Source: Acidobacteriota bacterium (GTDB lineage Bacteria > Acidobacteriota > Terriglobia > Terriglobales > Acidobacteriaceae). From it: a stretch of 5,106 bases of DNA. Both the position numbers and the translations under genes were made by a program. The notes under the pieces were generated by a model, which was not told the DNA's origin, did no database searches, and worked only from the letters and a program-made list of their open reading frames with translations. Location of the stretch: the NCBI GenBank assembly GCA_003225615.1, contig QIAS01000321.1, positions 1 to 5,106 of the forward strand. Reading direction: 5' to 3'. Positions 1 through 4,973 of this stretch are shown here, piece by piece (the stretch's first letter is position 1; every line of letters starts with the position of its first letter).

Positions 1-808
1 CGCGGCCGACGTCTTTCACGCGCACCAATGTTCCGTCGCGGTTGGTTTTAAGAATGATGTTTTCGAATTCGGTCGATTCCGTAAGCCGTCCAATCGCCCG
101 CACGCTGATCTGAAATGCCTGCCCCGGCTGCACCGGAGGCTGTCCTACCTGGCCGGCCGCCACTTCGACGTTCTGTTCTGAAAGCGCATTGACCACGTCC
201 GGCGCAGTCAGACCGCGACCCGCCATGCGCACCGGGTCCAGCCACAGCCGCATGGAGTATTTACGTTCGCCAAATATGAAAACATCCGCCACTCCGGGCA
301 CACGCTTCAGAGAGTCCCGGACGTAAACGTCCAGGTAGTTGCTCATAAAAAGCGGATCGTAGCGGCCGTCGGGGGAGTAAACGGCGGCGCCGAATACGAA
401 GTTGTTGGAAGCTTTGGTGGTAGTGACGCCGGTGGTCTTGACGGCGGCCGGCAACCGTCCTAGCGCTGTGTTCACGCGGTTCTGAATATCGACTGCGGCC
501 AGGTCCGGGTTCCGGTTCAGGTCGAAGGTAGCGGTAATCTGGCTGGAGCCGTCATTGCTGCTGGAGGAAGTGACGTACTTCATTCCCTCCGCACCGTTGA
601 TTTGCTGCTCCAGTGGCTGGGTAACGGCTGTCTCCACGGTTTGGGCGCTAGCGCCATTGTAGAAACTAGTCACTGAAACCTGGGGAGGCGCCAAATCTGG
701 AAACTGCGCAATGGGCAGCGTGGGAATCACCACGGCTCCCGCCAAAATGATCAGCAGGGCGCAGACTGTGGCAAAAACCGGACGCCGTATGAAGAAATCG
801 ACAAACAT
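1..808 (-). CDS. RND efflux pump inner-membrane transporter, HAE1/AcrB family (N-terminal part, runs off the window)
   Basis: This is the proton-driven inner-membrane pump of a tripartite efflux system, exporting hydrophobic or amphiphilic compounds. I translated the minus strand from the ATG at 808-806 and found 269 uninterrupted codons to the window edge, about a quarter of the usual 1,040 or so residues. The N-terminus MFVDFFIRRPVFA is the classic AcrB-type start and is followed by TM1 (about residues 11-30). Next come LPIAQFPDLAPPQVSV (PN1 entry), the T-V-E-T-x-V-T-x-P-L-E-Q-Q-I-N-G segment, and PN2-type residues including GVADVFIFGE, MRLWLDP and VAAGQVGQPP, all of which align by eye with AcrB. 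The ATG is secure: the first in-frame codon upstream that matters is a TGA 15 nt away, and no alternative start lies close downstream. No Shine-Dalgarno is visible, because the leader is a tandem repeat. The gene sits 70 nt behind the membrane fusion protein gene, so it is probably in the same operon. Substrate cannot be inferred. Confidence 0.95.
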   Translation of the reverse strand, partial: MFVDFFIRRPVFATVCALLIILAGAVVIPTLPIAQFPDLAPPQVSVTSFYNGASAQTVETAVTQPLEQQINGAEGMKYVTSSSSNDGSSQITATFDLNRNPDLAAVDIQNRVNTALGRLPAAVKTTGVTTTKASNNFVFGAAVYSPDGRYDPLFMSNYLDVYVRDSLKRVPGVADVFIFGERKYSMRLWLDPVRMAGRGLTAPDVVNALSEQNVEVAAGQVGQPPVQPGQAFQISVRAIGRLTESTEFENIILKTNRDGTLVRVKDVGR

Positions 809-869
809 GGTAGCTGGTAGTCAGTAGCTAGTAGCTGGTAGCTAGTAGCTGGTAGCTAGTAGCTAGTAG
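809..869. repeat. Heptanucleotide tandem repeat (CTACYAG on the minus strand), eight units
   Basis: Read on the minus strand, bases 869 to 809 split exactly into eight 7-mers plus a 5-base remainder. The units in order are CTACTAG, CTACTAG, CTACCAG, CTACTAG, CTACCAG, CTACTAG, CTACTGA, CTACCAG, then CTACC directly before the pump ATG. Variation is confined to the fifth base (T or C) plus one unit ending TGA. The array fills most of the 70-nt space between the fusion-protein stop and the pump start. It carries TAG or TGA in all three forward frames of the mRNA and several CTAG and AGCT palindromes. Short heptanucleotide arrays are known in intergenic regions of some bacteria, for example the STRR elements of cyanobacteria. 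Assignment to any named family is not made here. Confidence 0.93.
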
Positions 870-878
870 TCGGTGCTA

Positions 879-2027
879 TTAGCTGCTGCTTTCCTGCGGT
901 ATGACTGGTGCTCCGTCAACCAGGAACTGCGTTCCGGAAACAATTACCTTGTCTCCAGGCTTGATTCCGTCCAGCACAACATAATCATTGCCTGCCATCT
1001 GGCCCACCTTGAGCGGCTTCTGGCGTGCCACGTAGGAGCCGTTCTTATCCGGTTCGGCAACGAAGACGAAGAACTGTCCGCCAATGCGCGATACCGCCAA
1101 AACCGGCACGACCGGATTCTTTTGCGTGCCCCACACCACCCGCGCCCGAATAAATTGCAACTGGCGCAACATCTCCTTACCGCTCCCGATCCTCGCCTTA
1201 ACCAGCACGGTTTGGGTGGTATTGTCTACCTCCGGCGAAATGAAACTGATAAGGCTCTCGGCGATGACATTGCCTGCCCCATCCACGACCTGCACCGGTA
1301 TATTCATGTGCAGTTGCGCCGACCGTTCTACTGGCACGTACACGTAGACTTCGAGGCTCCCGGGCTTATCTACGGTGGTGAGCATGGTGGATGTGGTCAC
1401 GCGATCTCCCACATGCACGGGAATGTCGCCGACGATGCCGCTCCAAGGCGCGTCTACCTTGTAATAGTGGAGTTGCACCTGTTGCTCATGGACTTGCGCA
1501 TCCAGCGACTGCAACTGGGCTTGCGCGGCTTCGAGCGCTGTCCTGGCCTGATCGAGTTCCTGTTTGCTCACTACGCCCGCGGCAAAGAGCGAACTGGTTC
1601 GCCTATATTGCTCTTGCAAAAACTTCAGGTTGGCTTCCTGCGCCGCCCGCGTGTCTTGCTGGCTTTTCACCGTGGCCTGTTGCTTGGAAGGATCGATCTG
1701 CACCAGCGGAGTTCCCTCCGCCACACGGTCTCCGGAGTGCACATAGATCTGGACAATTTGCCCCTCCACTTGGGGCATGATGATGGCCGAGGCGCGCGAC
1801 TTCAAGGTCGCGACATAATCCGTGGTGTCGCTTACCGGAACTGACTGCGCAACCTGCACCTTGACCGGCATCGCGGGCGGACCTTGGGGACCGGCTGCCT
1901 TGGGATCCTTATTACAGCCTGCCGCCAGGAACATCAGCGCCGACGTTGCACACAGCAGAAACTTCCGAACGAACTCCTGCCAAGGGTGGCGAAATCGGGC
2001 TTTAGAAATGGAAATCACTCGACTCAT
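879..2027 (-). CDS. RND efflux periplasmic adaptor (membrane fusion) lipoprotein, AcrA/MexA-like
   Basis: This is the periplasmic adaptor linking the RND pump to a TolC-like outer-membrane channel. The 382 residues are a normal family length. The N-terminus is a lipoprotein signal: basic n-region (about 9-22), hydrophobic core (23-36) and lipobox-like LAAGC with Cys38 as the predicted lipidated residue, followed by Asn-Lys. A barrel and lipoyl half follows (about 55-112, including PQVEGQIVQIYVHSGDRV and PLVQIDP). Then comes an alpha-hairpin coiled coil (about 113-188), the second lipoyl half (DAPWSGIVGDIPVHVGDRV, about 192-210), a beta-barrel domain and a membrane-proximal domain ending GDKVIVSGTQFLVDGAPV. 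In the hairpin, R143-x3-L147-x6-S154 matches the RLS spacing that mediates TolC contact in AcrA. The start is the ATG at 2027, with only a weak ribosome site upstream. The pump gene follows 70 nt downstream and is almost certainly its partner. Confidence 0.95.
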   Translation of the reverse strand: MSRVISISKARFRHPWQEFVRKFLLCATSALMFLAAGCNKDPKAAGPQGPPAMPVKVQVAQSVPVSDTTDYVATLKSRASAIIMPQVEGQIVQIYVHSGDRVAEGTPLVQIDPSKQQATVKSQQDTRAAQEANLKFLQEQYRRTSSLFAAGVVSKQELDQARTALEAAQAQLQSLDAQVHEQQVQLHYYKVDAPWSGIVGDIPVHVGDRVTTSTMLTTVDKPGSLEVYVYVPVERSAQLHMNIPVQVVDGAGNVIAESLISFISPEVDNTTQTVLVKARIGSGKEMLRQLQFIRARVVWGTQKNPVVPVLAVSRIGGQFFVFVAEPDKNGSYVARQKPLKVGQMAGNDYVVLDGIKPGDKVIVSGTQFLVDGAPVIPQESSS

Positions 2028-2059
2028 ATGACTTTGAAAATCTAGTAACGAACCGCAAG

Positions 2060-2076
2060 GGCAGTGATTTCCTGCC
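2060..2076. promoter_or_regulatory. Inverted repeat upstream of the efflux operon (possible operator)
   Basis: The sequence GGCAG, seven bases, then CTGCC forms a perfect 5-bp dyad 33 nt upstream of the fusion-protein ATG. It lies in the 189-bp space where the promoter and any repressor site of the efflux operon should be. Efflux operons are often controlled by TetR, MarR or MerR regulators, but no regulator gene is present in the window. I could not find a convincing -35/-10 pair around it, so the role is conjecture. Confidence 0.2.
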
Positions 2077-2122
2077 GAGTGAAGGTTTAACCATGGCCTA
2101 CGGAACGACAGCTTATCGCAAA

Positions 2123-2142
2123 TCCGGCTTAAACTTACCGGA
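2123..2142 (-). terminator. Weak hairpin downstream of the DUF4386 gene (possible terminator)
   Basis: The arms TCCGG and CCGGA are separated by ten bases, giving a 5-bp GC-rich stem. On the minus strand the stem is followed by TTTG, a very short U run. It lies about 75 nt beyond the DUF4386 stop codon and upstream of the efflux operon, so it could partly separate the two transcription units. The stem is short and the loop long, so this is weak evidence. Confidence 0.2.
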
Positions 2143-2216
2143 ATTCACAAACAGCGGCCTGGCTGACGGGGCAGAATGTCGCGAAGGCTGAGCCGTGCCG
2201 ATTTGCGACGCGAGTT

Positions 2217-2888
2217 TCAACGCGGGTTTTGCGTCCTGACACCCTTGATGAGCAACCAGAAGCCGAGCGGCACCTCGAAAGCGGCCATTGGTATCCAGAG
2301 GTATGACGTGACCGGGCCCGTCAAGAATCCGGCGAGTTGCAGGGGAAGGCCTACCACGAGAAGGACTGAGGCAACAACGCCGAGCCAGGCCAGTGAAACG
2401 GGGATTGTGCGGCCCCGGAGGAACAGATACGAGAACAGAGTGCTGCCCATGGCGAACAAGACGGCGGGCATAATCCAGTTGGGACCAGCAAGAAGGTAGG
2501 TGCCGAGCACCTGCAATGTCACAAGATCCGGCGCCGTTCGCCCGGCTGATGTCCCGAGCCACAGCATTTCCAACGTTGCGCGAGTGGATATGGCGCCGAG
2601 CAAACCCTCGCCAACGCGAAAGATTAGAGCCAGCATGGCCAAGTCTGAGTCCTGGTCGCGCGTGATCGCGTACAGCGTCACGGCGAGCACTAATGCACAC
2701 ACGGCTTCGAGTAAGCCGAGGATAATGGTCAGGCGTAGCTGGAGCACATGCTGCGCGATGCTCGCAAACTTTGCAGTGATCCCTTCGCCGCGGGTCGCTT
2801 GGCTGAACAGGACCATGCCGGTGATTCCGGCCGCGATGTAAAAGAGAAAAGCGAAGCCAGCGATCCTTGCATTCGTTTTGTGGGTCAT
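2217..2888 (-). CDS. DUF4386 family integral membrane protein
   Basis: This 223-residue protein has about six hydrophobic segments, near residues 8-28, 53-76, 83-103, 128-156, 162-186 and 195-215. The opening ARIAGFAFLFYIAAGITG, the second segment with its ALVLAVTLYAI tail, and the following ALIFRVGEGLLGAIS match the DUF4386 pattern as I recall it (R-I-A-G start, then F-R-x-x-E after TM3). The length is typical of the family. The biochemical function of DUF4386 proteins is not established. The family is widespread in soil bacteria and often stands alone. The ATG at 2888 is supported by AGGA six bases upstream. The TGA stop is at 2219-2217. A longer minus-strand frame (3036-2113) overlaps it, but its translation is Arg/Pro/His-rich without domain character and is a shadow. 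The gene is in line with the efflux genes but 189 bp away, so it is probably a separate unit. Confidence 0.85.
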   Translation of the reverse strand: MTHKTNARIAGFAFLFYIAAGITGMVLFSQATRGEGITAKFASIAQHVLQLRLTIILGLLEAVCALVLAVTLYAITRDQDSDLAMLALIFRVGEGLLGAISTRATLEMLWLGTSAGRTAPDLVTLQVLGTYLLAGPNWIMPAVLFAMGSTLFSYLFLRGRTIPVSLAWLGVVASVLLVVGLPLQLAGFLTGPVTSYLWIPMAAFEVPLGFWLLIKGVRTQNPR

Positions 2889-2944
2889 GTCGATTCCTGG
2901 ACAGCCAATATAGCGCGACCGTCTTGGACCTTGAGAGATACGGG

Positions 2945-2973
2945 AATGTATGCCTCCAAGTTCCTATTTTCAA
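2945..2973 (-). promoter_or_regulatory. Candidate sigma70-type promoter of the DUF4386 gene
   Basis: On the minus strand, TTGAAA (2973-2968, 5 of 6 to the -35 consensus) is followed by exactly 17 bases and TACATT (2950-2945, 4 of 6 to the -10 consensus). The predicted transcript would start near 2938, giving a leader of about 50 nt before the ATG at 2888. Both the spacing and the position are as expected, but no experimental support is available. Confidence 0.4.
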
Positions 2974-3056
2974 CGTATTAGAGTAGACGGCATGATTTAG
3001 CTTCCAGGCCAGGTCGCGAGGGGGTGGGAATTCCAAAACCTAATGTGCAGAATGGT

Positions 3057-3164
3057 TTAGGGGCGGCGTGATTTTGCAACCTCTTGCATACGGCGTTCTT
3101 CCGCCGTAACCAGGACGTACAAGAGGCCGAAAGCCGCAAAGACGATCAATACCGAAAACAACAT
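3057..3164 (-). CDS. Possible small one-helix membrane protein (35 aa), function unknown
   Basis: A minus-strand frame ends at 3057 and can start at the ATG at 3164, giving 35 residues. Residues 2-19 (LFSVLIVFAAFGLLYVLV) form one strongly hydrophobic segment. The remainder, TAEERRMQEVAKSRRP, is charged with a basic C-terminus, as expected for a single-span protein with a cytoplasmic tail. The frame stays open much further upstream, but that part runs antisense to the threonine aldolase gene and has no membrane or domain character. The ribosome site is weak (GGA seven bases before the ATG). It shares some look with tiny subunits such as KdpF, but no Kdp genes are nearby and I do not assign it. 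It is divergent to the threonine aldolase gene. Chance hydrophobic ORFs of this length do occur. Confidence 0.4.
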   Translation of the reverse strand: MLFSVLIVFAAFGLLYVLVTAEERRMQEVAKSRRP

Positions 3165-3219
3165 GAGCGGTTCCAAGAGCCTAACTGTAGACCTCTCTCC
3201 AGAGCCGCTCAAGCTAACT

Positions 3220-3229
3220 TTGGTACCAA
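3220..3229. promoter_or_regulatory. Perfect 10-bp palindrome in the divergent intergenic region
   Basis: TTGGTACCAA is self-complementary and sits in the space between the small membrane ORF (start 3164) and the threonine aldolase (start 3336). A palindrome between divergent genes can be an operator, but a 10-bp palindrome alone is weak evidence. Confidence 0.2.
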
Positions 3230-3317
3230 GGCCGTAACATTCGAAGGACATCGCCGGGGGTAAACAATGTGTTATGCGTGACATATTTGCAGACCAGCTA
3301 CAGCGCATCTGCATCTC

Positions 3318-3326
3318 TGTTAAATT
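3318..3326 (+). promoter_or_regulatory. Possible extended -10 element close to the threonine aldolase ATG
   Basis: TGTTAAATT fits a TGn-TAAATT extended -10 pattern (4 of 6 to the hexamer plus the TG). No good -35 lies 16-18 bases upstream. If it is used, transcription would begin near 3332, only a few bases before the ATG at 3336, giving a nearly leaderless mRNA. That would fit the absence of any Shine-Dalgarno sequence there. Confidence 0.22.
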
Positions 3327-3335
3327 GTTCCCGCC

Positions 3336-4388
3336 ATGAAACCTGTGCGCAGTTTCGCCAGCGATAATAACGCCGGCATCCATCCTGAGGTCCTCAAAGC
3401 CATCGCAGCAGCGAATGAAGGCCACGTGGTTGGCTATGGGGACGACCCGTACACCGAGTCCGCCATCCGGAAATTTCACGAGCACTTCGGTTCCGATATC
3501 GCGGTTTTCTTCGTCTTCAATGGCACCGCAGCCAACGTGCTTGGGCTGAAAGCCCTGACCGACTCCTACCATGCGGTGATTTGTACCGAGGCCGCGCACA
3601 TCTACAACGACGAGTGCGGGGCGCCGGAGAAATTCACGGGCTGCAAACTTATTCCGATTCCTACTTCGGACGGCAAGCTTACGGTCGAGATGATTGGGCA
3701 CGCTTACCATGGGATTGGCGACCAGCACCATGTGCAGCCACGGGTCGTCTCTATTACGCAATCCACGGAAATGGGCACTGTGTATCAGCCTGAGGAGATT
3801 CGCGCGCTCGCGCAATTCGCGCACCAGCACGAAATGTTCCTGCACATGGATGGTGCGCGCATCGCCAACGCCGCCGCCAGCCTGGGTCAAACGTTGCGAC
3901 AAGCTACCCGCGACCTGGGGGTGGACGTCCTTTCCTTTGGAGGGACAAAAAATGGTGTAATGGGGGCCGAGGCGGTGGTGTTTCTCAACCAGCAGTTAAT
4001 TCAGCAGCGAAATTTGCAGCAGACTTTCCTCTACGTGCGCAAGCAAGGAATGCAACTGGCTTCCAAGATGAGATTCATCGCCGCGCAGATGGAGACTCTG
4101 CTCACCAGCGATCTTTGGCTTAGCAACGCGCGCCACTCGAATCGCATGGCCAAGCTGCTGGAAAAGGAAGTCAGCCTGATTCCCAAGATCAAGGTGGTTT
4201 ACAAAGTCGAGGCCAATGGAGTTTTCGCGGAAGTCCCTAAATCCGCTATTGCACGATTGCAGGAGCGCTACTTCTTTTATGTTTGGAACGAAGAGCAAGG
4301 CGTGGTGCGCTGGATGTGCTCGTTCGATACGACGGAAGGAGACGTGAAGGAGTTTGCCAAGTTCCTGCGTGAGACGGTCAGCCGTTAA
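3336..4388 (+). CDS. Low-specificity L-threonine aldolase (PLP-dependent, beta-eliminating lyase family)
   Basis: This cytoplasmic enzyme cleaves L-threonine and L-allo-threonine to glycine and acetaldehyde, and in reverse can form beta-hydroxy amino acids. The 350 residues are full length for the fold-type I aldolase family. The N-terminal motif is RSFASDNNAGIHPEVLKAI, followed by HVVGYGDDPYTE (30-41), which contains the family's YGDD signature. FNGTAANVLG (61-70) should bind the PLP phosphate region, and His88 in TEAAHIY is the expected ring-stacking His. LHMDGARIANA (169-179) provides Asp172 for the pyridine nitrogen and Arg175. SFGGTKNG (200-207) carries Lys205 as the Schiff-base lysine. 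The GGTKNG form resembles the Pseudomonas-type enzyme more than E. coli LtaE. The start is the only ATG in front of the conserved N-terminus, but there is no Shine-Dalgarno. A TAA ends it at 4386-4388. Known relatives also include phenylserine aldolases, so substrate preference is uncertain. Confidence 0.93.
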   Translation: MKPVRSFASDNNAGIHPEVLKAIAAANEGHVVGYGDDPYTESAIRKFHEHFGSDIAVFFVFNGTAANVLGLKALTDSYHAVICTEAAHIYNDECGAPEKFTGCKLIPIPTSDGKLTVEMIGHAYHGIGDQHHVQPRVVSITQSTEMGTVYQPEEIRALAQFAHQHEMFLHMDGARIANAAASLGQTLRQATRDLGVDVLSFGGTKNGVMGAEAVVFLNQQLIQQRNLQQTFLYVRKQGMQLASKMRFIAAQMETLLTSDLWLSNARHSNRMAKLLEKEVSLIPKIKVVYKVEANGVFAEVPKSAIARLQERYFFYVWNEEQGVVRWMCSFDTTEGDVKEFAKFLRETVSR

Positions 4389-4416
4389 GGGCGTCCCGGT
4401 TCATGGGCAAGTTCGC

Positions 4417-4569
4417 CTATTCCTGCTGTAGTAATTTGCCGAGCGTCGGCTTGTGCTTCTGCTTCTCCTGCTTCTTTCGCTTGCGAGTCGGCACTACCCG
4501 AGCGGCAGGTGGAGTCCCAATCTTATCCCGGGCCGCTATGCTGCCATATTTAATACGACAGTTATGCAA
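4417..4569 (-). CDS. Possible small lysine-rich ORF (50 aa from TTG, or 25 aa from GTG), uncertain
   Basis: On the minus strand between the threonine aldolase and the Cys-pair gene, one frame is open from a TTG at 4569 to a TAG at 4419-4417. A GTG at 4494 would give a 25-residue product. The C-terminal stretch is strikingly basic: PTRKRKKQEKQKHKPTLGKL, then LQQE and the stop. Such a tail could bind nucleic acid or ribosomes. Against it, there is no ATG, no Shine-Dalgarno and no recognisable family, and the composition could simply reflect a pyrimidine-rich plus strand (4451-4485). It would be transcribed divergently from the Cys-pair gene and towards the threonine aldolase. Confidence 0.2.
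   Translation of the reverse strand: MHNCRIKYGSIAARDKIGTPPAARVVPTRKRKKQEKQKHKPTLGKLLQQE
4438..4450 (+). terminator. Small GC-rich hairpin after the threonine aldolase gene (possible weak terminator)
   Basis: GCCGA-GCG-TCGGC forms a perfect 5-bp stem with a 3-base loop, 50 nt after the threonine aldolase stop. It is followed by a pyrimidine-rich tract (TTGTGCTTCTGCTTCTCC) and not by a clean T run, so intrinsic termination would be inefficient. Confidence 0.25.
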
Positions 4570-4573
4570 TAAT
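4565..4573 (+). promoter_or_regulatory. Candidate extended -10 promoter of the small Cys-pair gene
   Basis: TGCAATAAT fits an extended -10 (TG, one base, then AATAAT, 5 of 6 to TATAAT) within a distinctly AT-rich island (about 4545-4582). No good -35 is present at the normal distance, which is tolerated in extended -10 promoters. The transcript would start near 4580, giving a leader of about 34 nt before the ATG at 4614. Confidence 0.35.
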
Positions 4574-4582
4574 TGTTATTGC
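4566..4582. promoter_or_regulatory. Perfect 7-3-7 inverted repeat overlapping the candidate -10 (possible operator)
   Basis: GCAATAA-TTG-TTATTGC is a perfect 17-bp dyad. It covers the candidate AATAAT hexamer and the predicted start point of the small Cys-pair gene, a position where a bound dimeric repressor would block transcription. The stem is AT-rich with a 3-base centre, so a DNA-binding site is more likely than a stable RNA hairpin. No regulator gene is in view. Confidence 0.4.
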
Positions 4583-4613
4583 CAACTGAACGGGGTAGCA
4601 ACGAACGACTACG

Positions 4614-4889
4614 ATGGAAGAACGCGACTTTTACGACGAGCGACCAGAGAAGAAGCAAGCGACCCTGAACTGTCCGCACTGCCATCAGCCGGCCGAGTAC
4701 GAACTCACGTGGCTGGTGCGGACCAAGAAAAGAAATCTTCCCCCGCGCGCCGACGAGCGTGATCGCGCCCGCTTCGCCAAGGCACGTTCTTACATGATCC
4801 GCAAAGACGACCTGATGGCCTGCAAGAACCTGCGCTGCCGCAAGCGGTTTGAGATCTCCGGCGTGCAGTCTGTGGTGTTCACCGACTAA
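4614..4889 (+). CDS. Small hypothetical protein with two Cys pairs (zinc-ribbon-like), 91 aa
   Basis: I do not recognise a named family. The 91-residue protein has an acidic and basic N-terminus without signal peptide or membrane segment, then CPHC (Cys20, Cys23) and a second pair CKNLRC (Cys70, Cys75). Four cysteines in two knuckles are what a zinc-ribbon site needs. The 46-residue insert between pairs is long and highly charged (RTKKRNLPPRADERDRARFAK), suggesting a helical insertion or nucleic-acid contact. His22 and His24 next to the first knuckle might also take part. The tail, RKRFEISGVQSVVFTD, looks like the closing beta-strands of a ribbon. The coding character is sound: no rare-codon bias is evident and the minus-strand frame over it is only a shadow. 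The start is the ATG at 4614, without a clear Shine-Dalgarno. It lies 85 bp before etfB on the same strand and may be co-transcribed with it. Cytosolic metal binding is an inference. Confidence 0.75.
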   Translation: MEERDFYDERPEKKQATLNCPHCHQPAEYELTWLVRTKKRNLPPRADERDRARFAKARSYMIRKDDLMACKNLRCRKRFEISGVQSVVFTD

Positions 4890-4916
4890 AATTCGCTCCC
4901 CATCTATCCACTCATT

Positions 4917-4922
4917 TATACT
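4917..4922 (+). promoter_or_regulatory. Possible -10 hexamer upstream of etfB
   Basis: TATACT matches 5 of 6 bases of the -10 consensus and lies in an AT-rich patch just after the preceding gene. No acceptable -35 is found 16-18 bases upstream. Transcription from here would start near 4929 and give a leader of about 45 nt before the TTG start. Co-transcription with the preceding gene is equally possible. Confidence 0.22.
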
Positions 4923-4961
4923 TACCGGTTTCCCCCTGCGCACTCTGAAGCCGCAGGATGC

Positions 4962-4967
4962 AAGGAG
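4962..4967 (+). promoter_or_regulatory. etfB: Strong Shine-Dalgarno deciding the TTG start of etfB
   Basis: AAGGAG lies six bases before the TTG at 4974. It is the best ribosome site in the window and fixes the unusual TTG as the start. The codons that follow give KVLVCMKQVP, the family N-terminus. Confidence 0.8.
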
Positions 4968-4973
4968 TCACAT

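Noticed and set aside
809..869. The tandem array as a CRISPR or as an origin iteron cluster
   Set aside because: Units are 7 bp without spacers, there are no cas or replication genes, and it lies inside an efflux operon.
873..1844. A 323-codon plus-strand open frame antisense to the adaptor gene
   Set aside because: Its translation is rich in Arg, His and Leu with no domain pattern. The minus-strand frame over the same bases is a clear membrane fusion protein.
2113..3036. A 307-codon minus-strand frame covering the DUF4386 gene
   Set aside because: It is Arg/Pro/His-rich and lacks membrane segments. The other minus frame encodes a coherent six-helix protein with a Shine-Dalgarno and promoter.
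3165..3902. Extension of the small membrane ORF into a 281-codon frame antisense to threonine aldolase
   Set aside because: The extra N-terminal part has no recognisable features and mirrors a well-conserved plus-strand gene. Only the last 35 codons look protein-like.
4551..4559. TAATACGAC, identical to the first nine bases of the T7 phage promoter
   Set aside because: The rest of the T7 consensus is absent and there is no phage context, so this is a chance match.
4536..4943. A 135-codon minus-strand frame over the small Cys-pair gene
   Set aside because: No family features. The plus-strand frame has paired CxxC-type motifs and a better composition.
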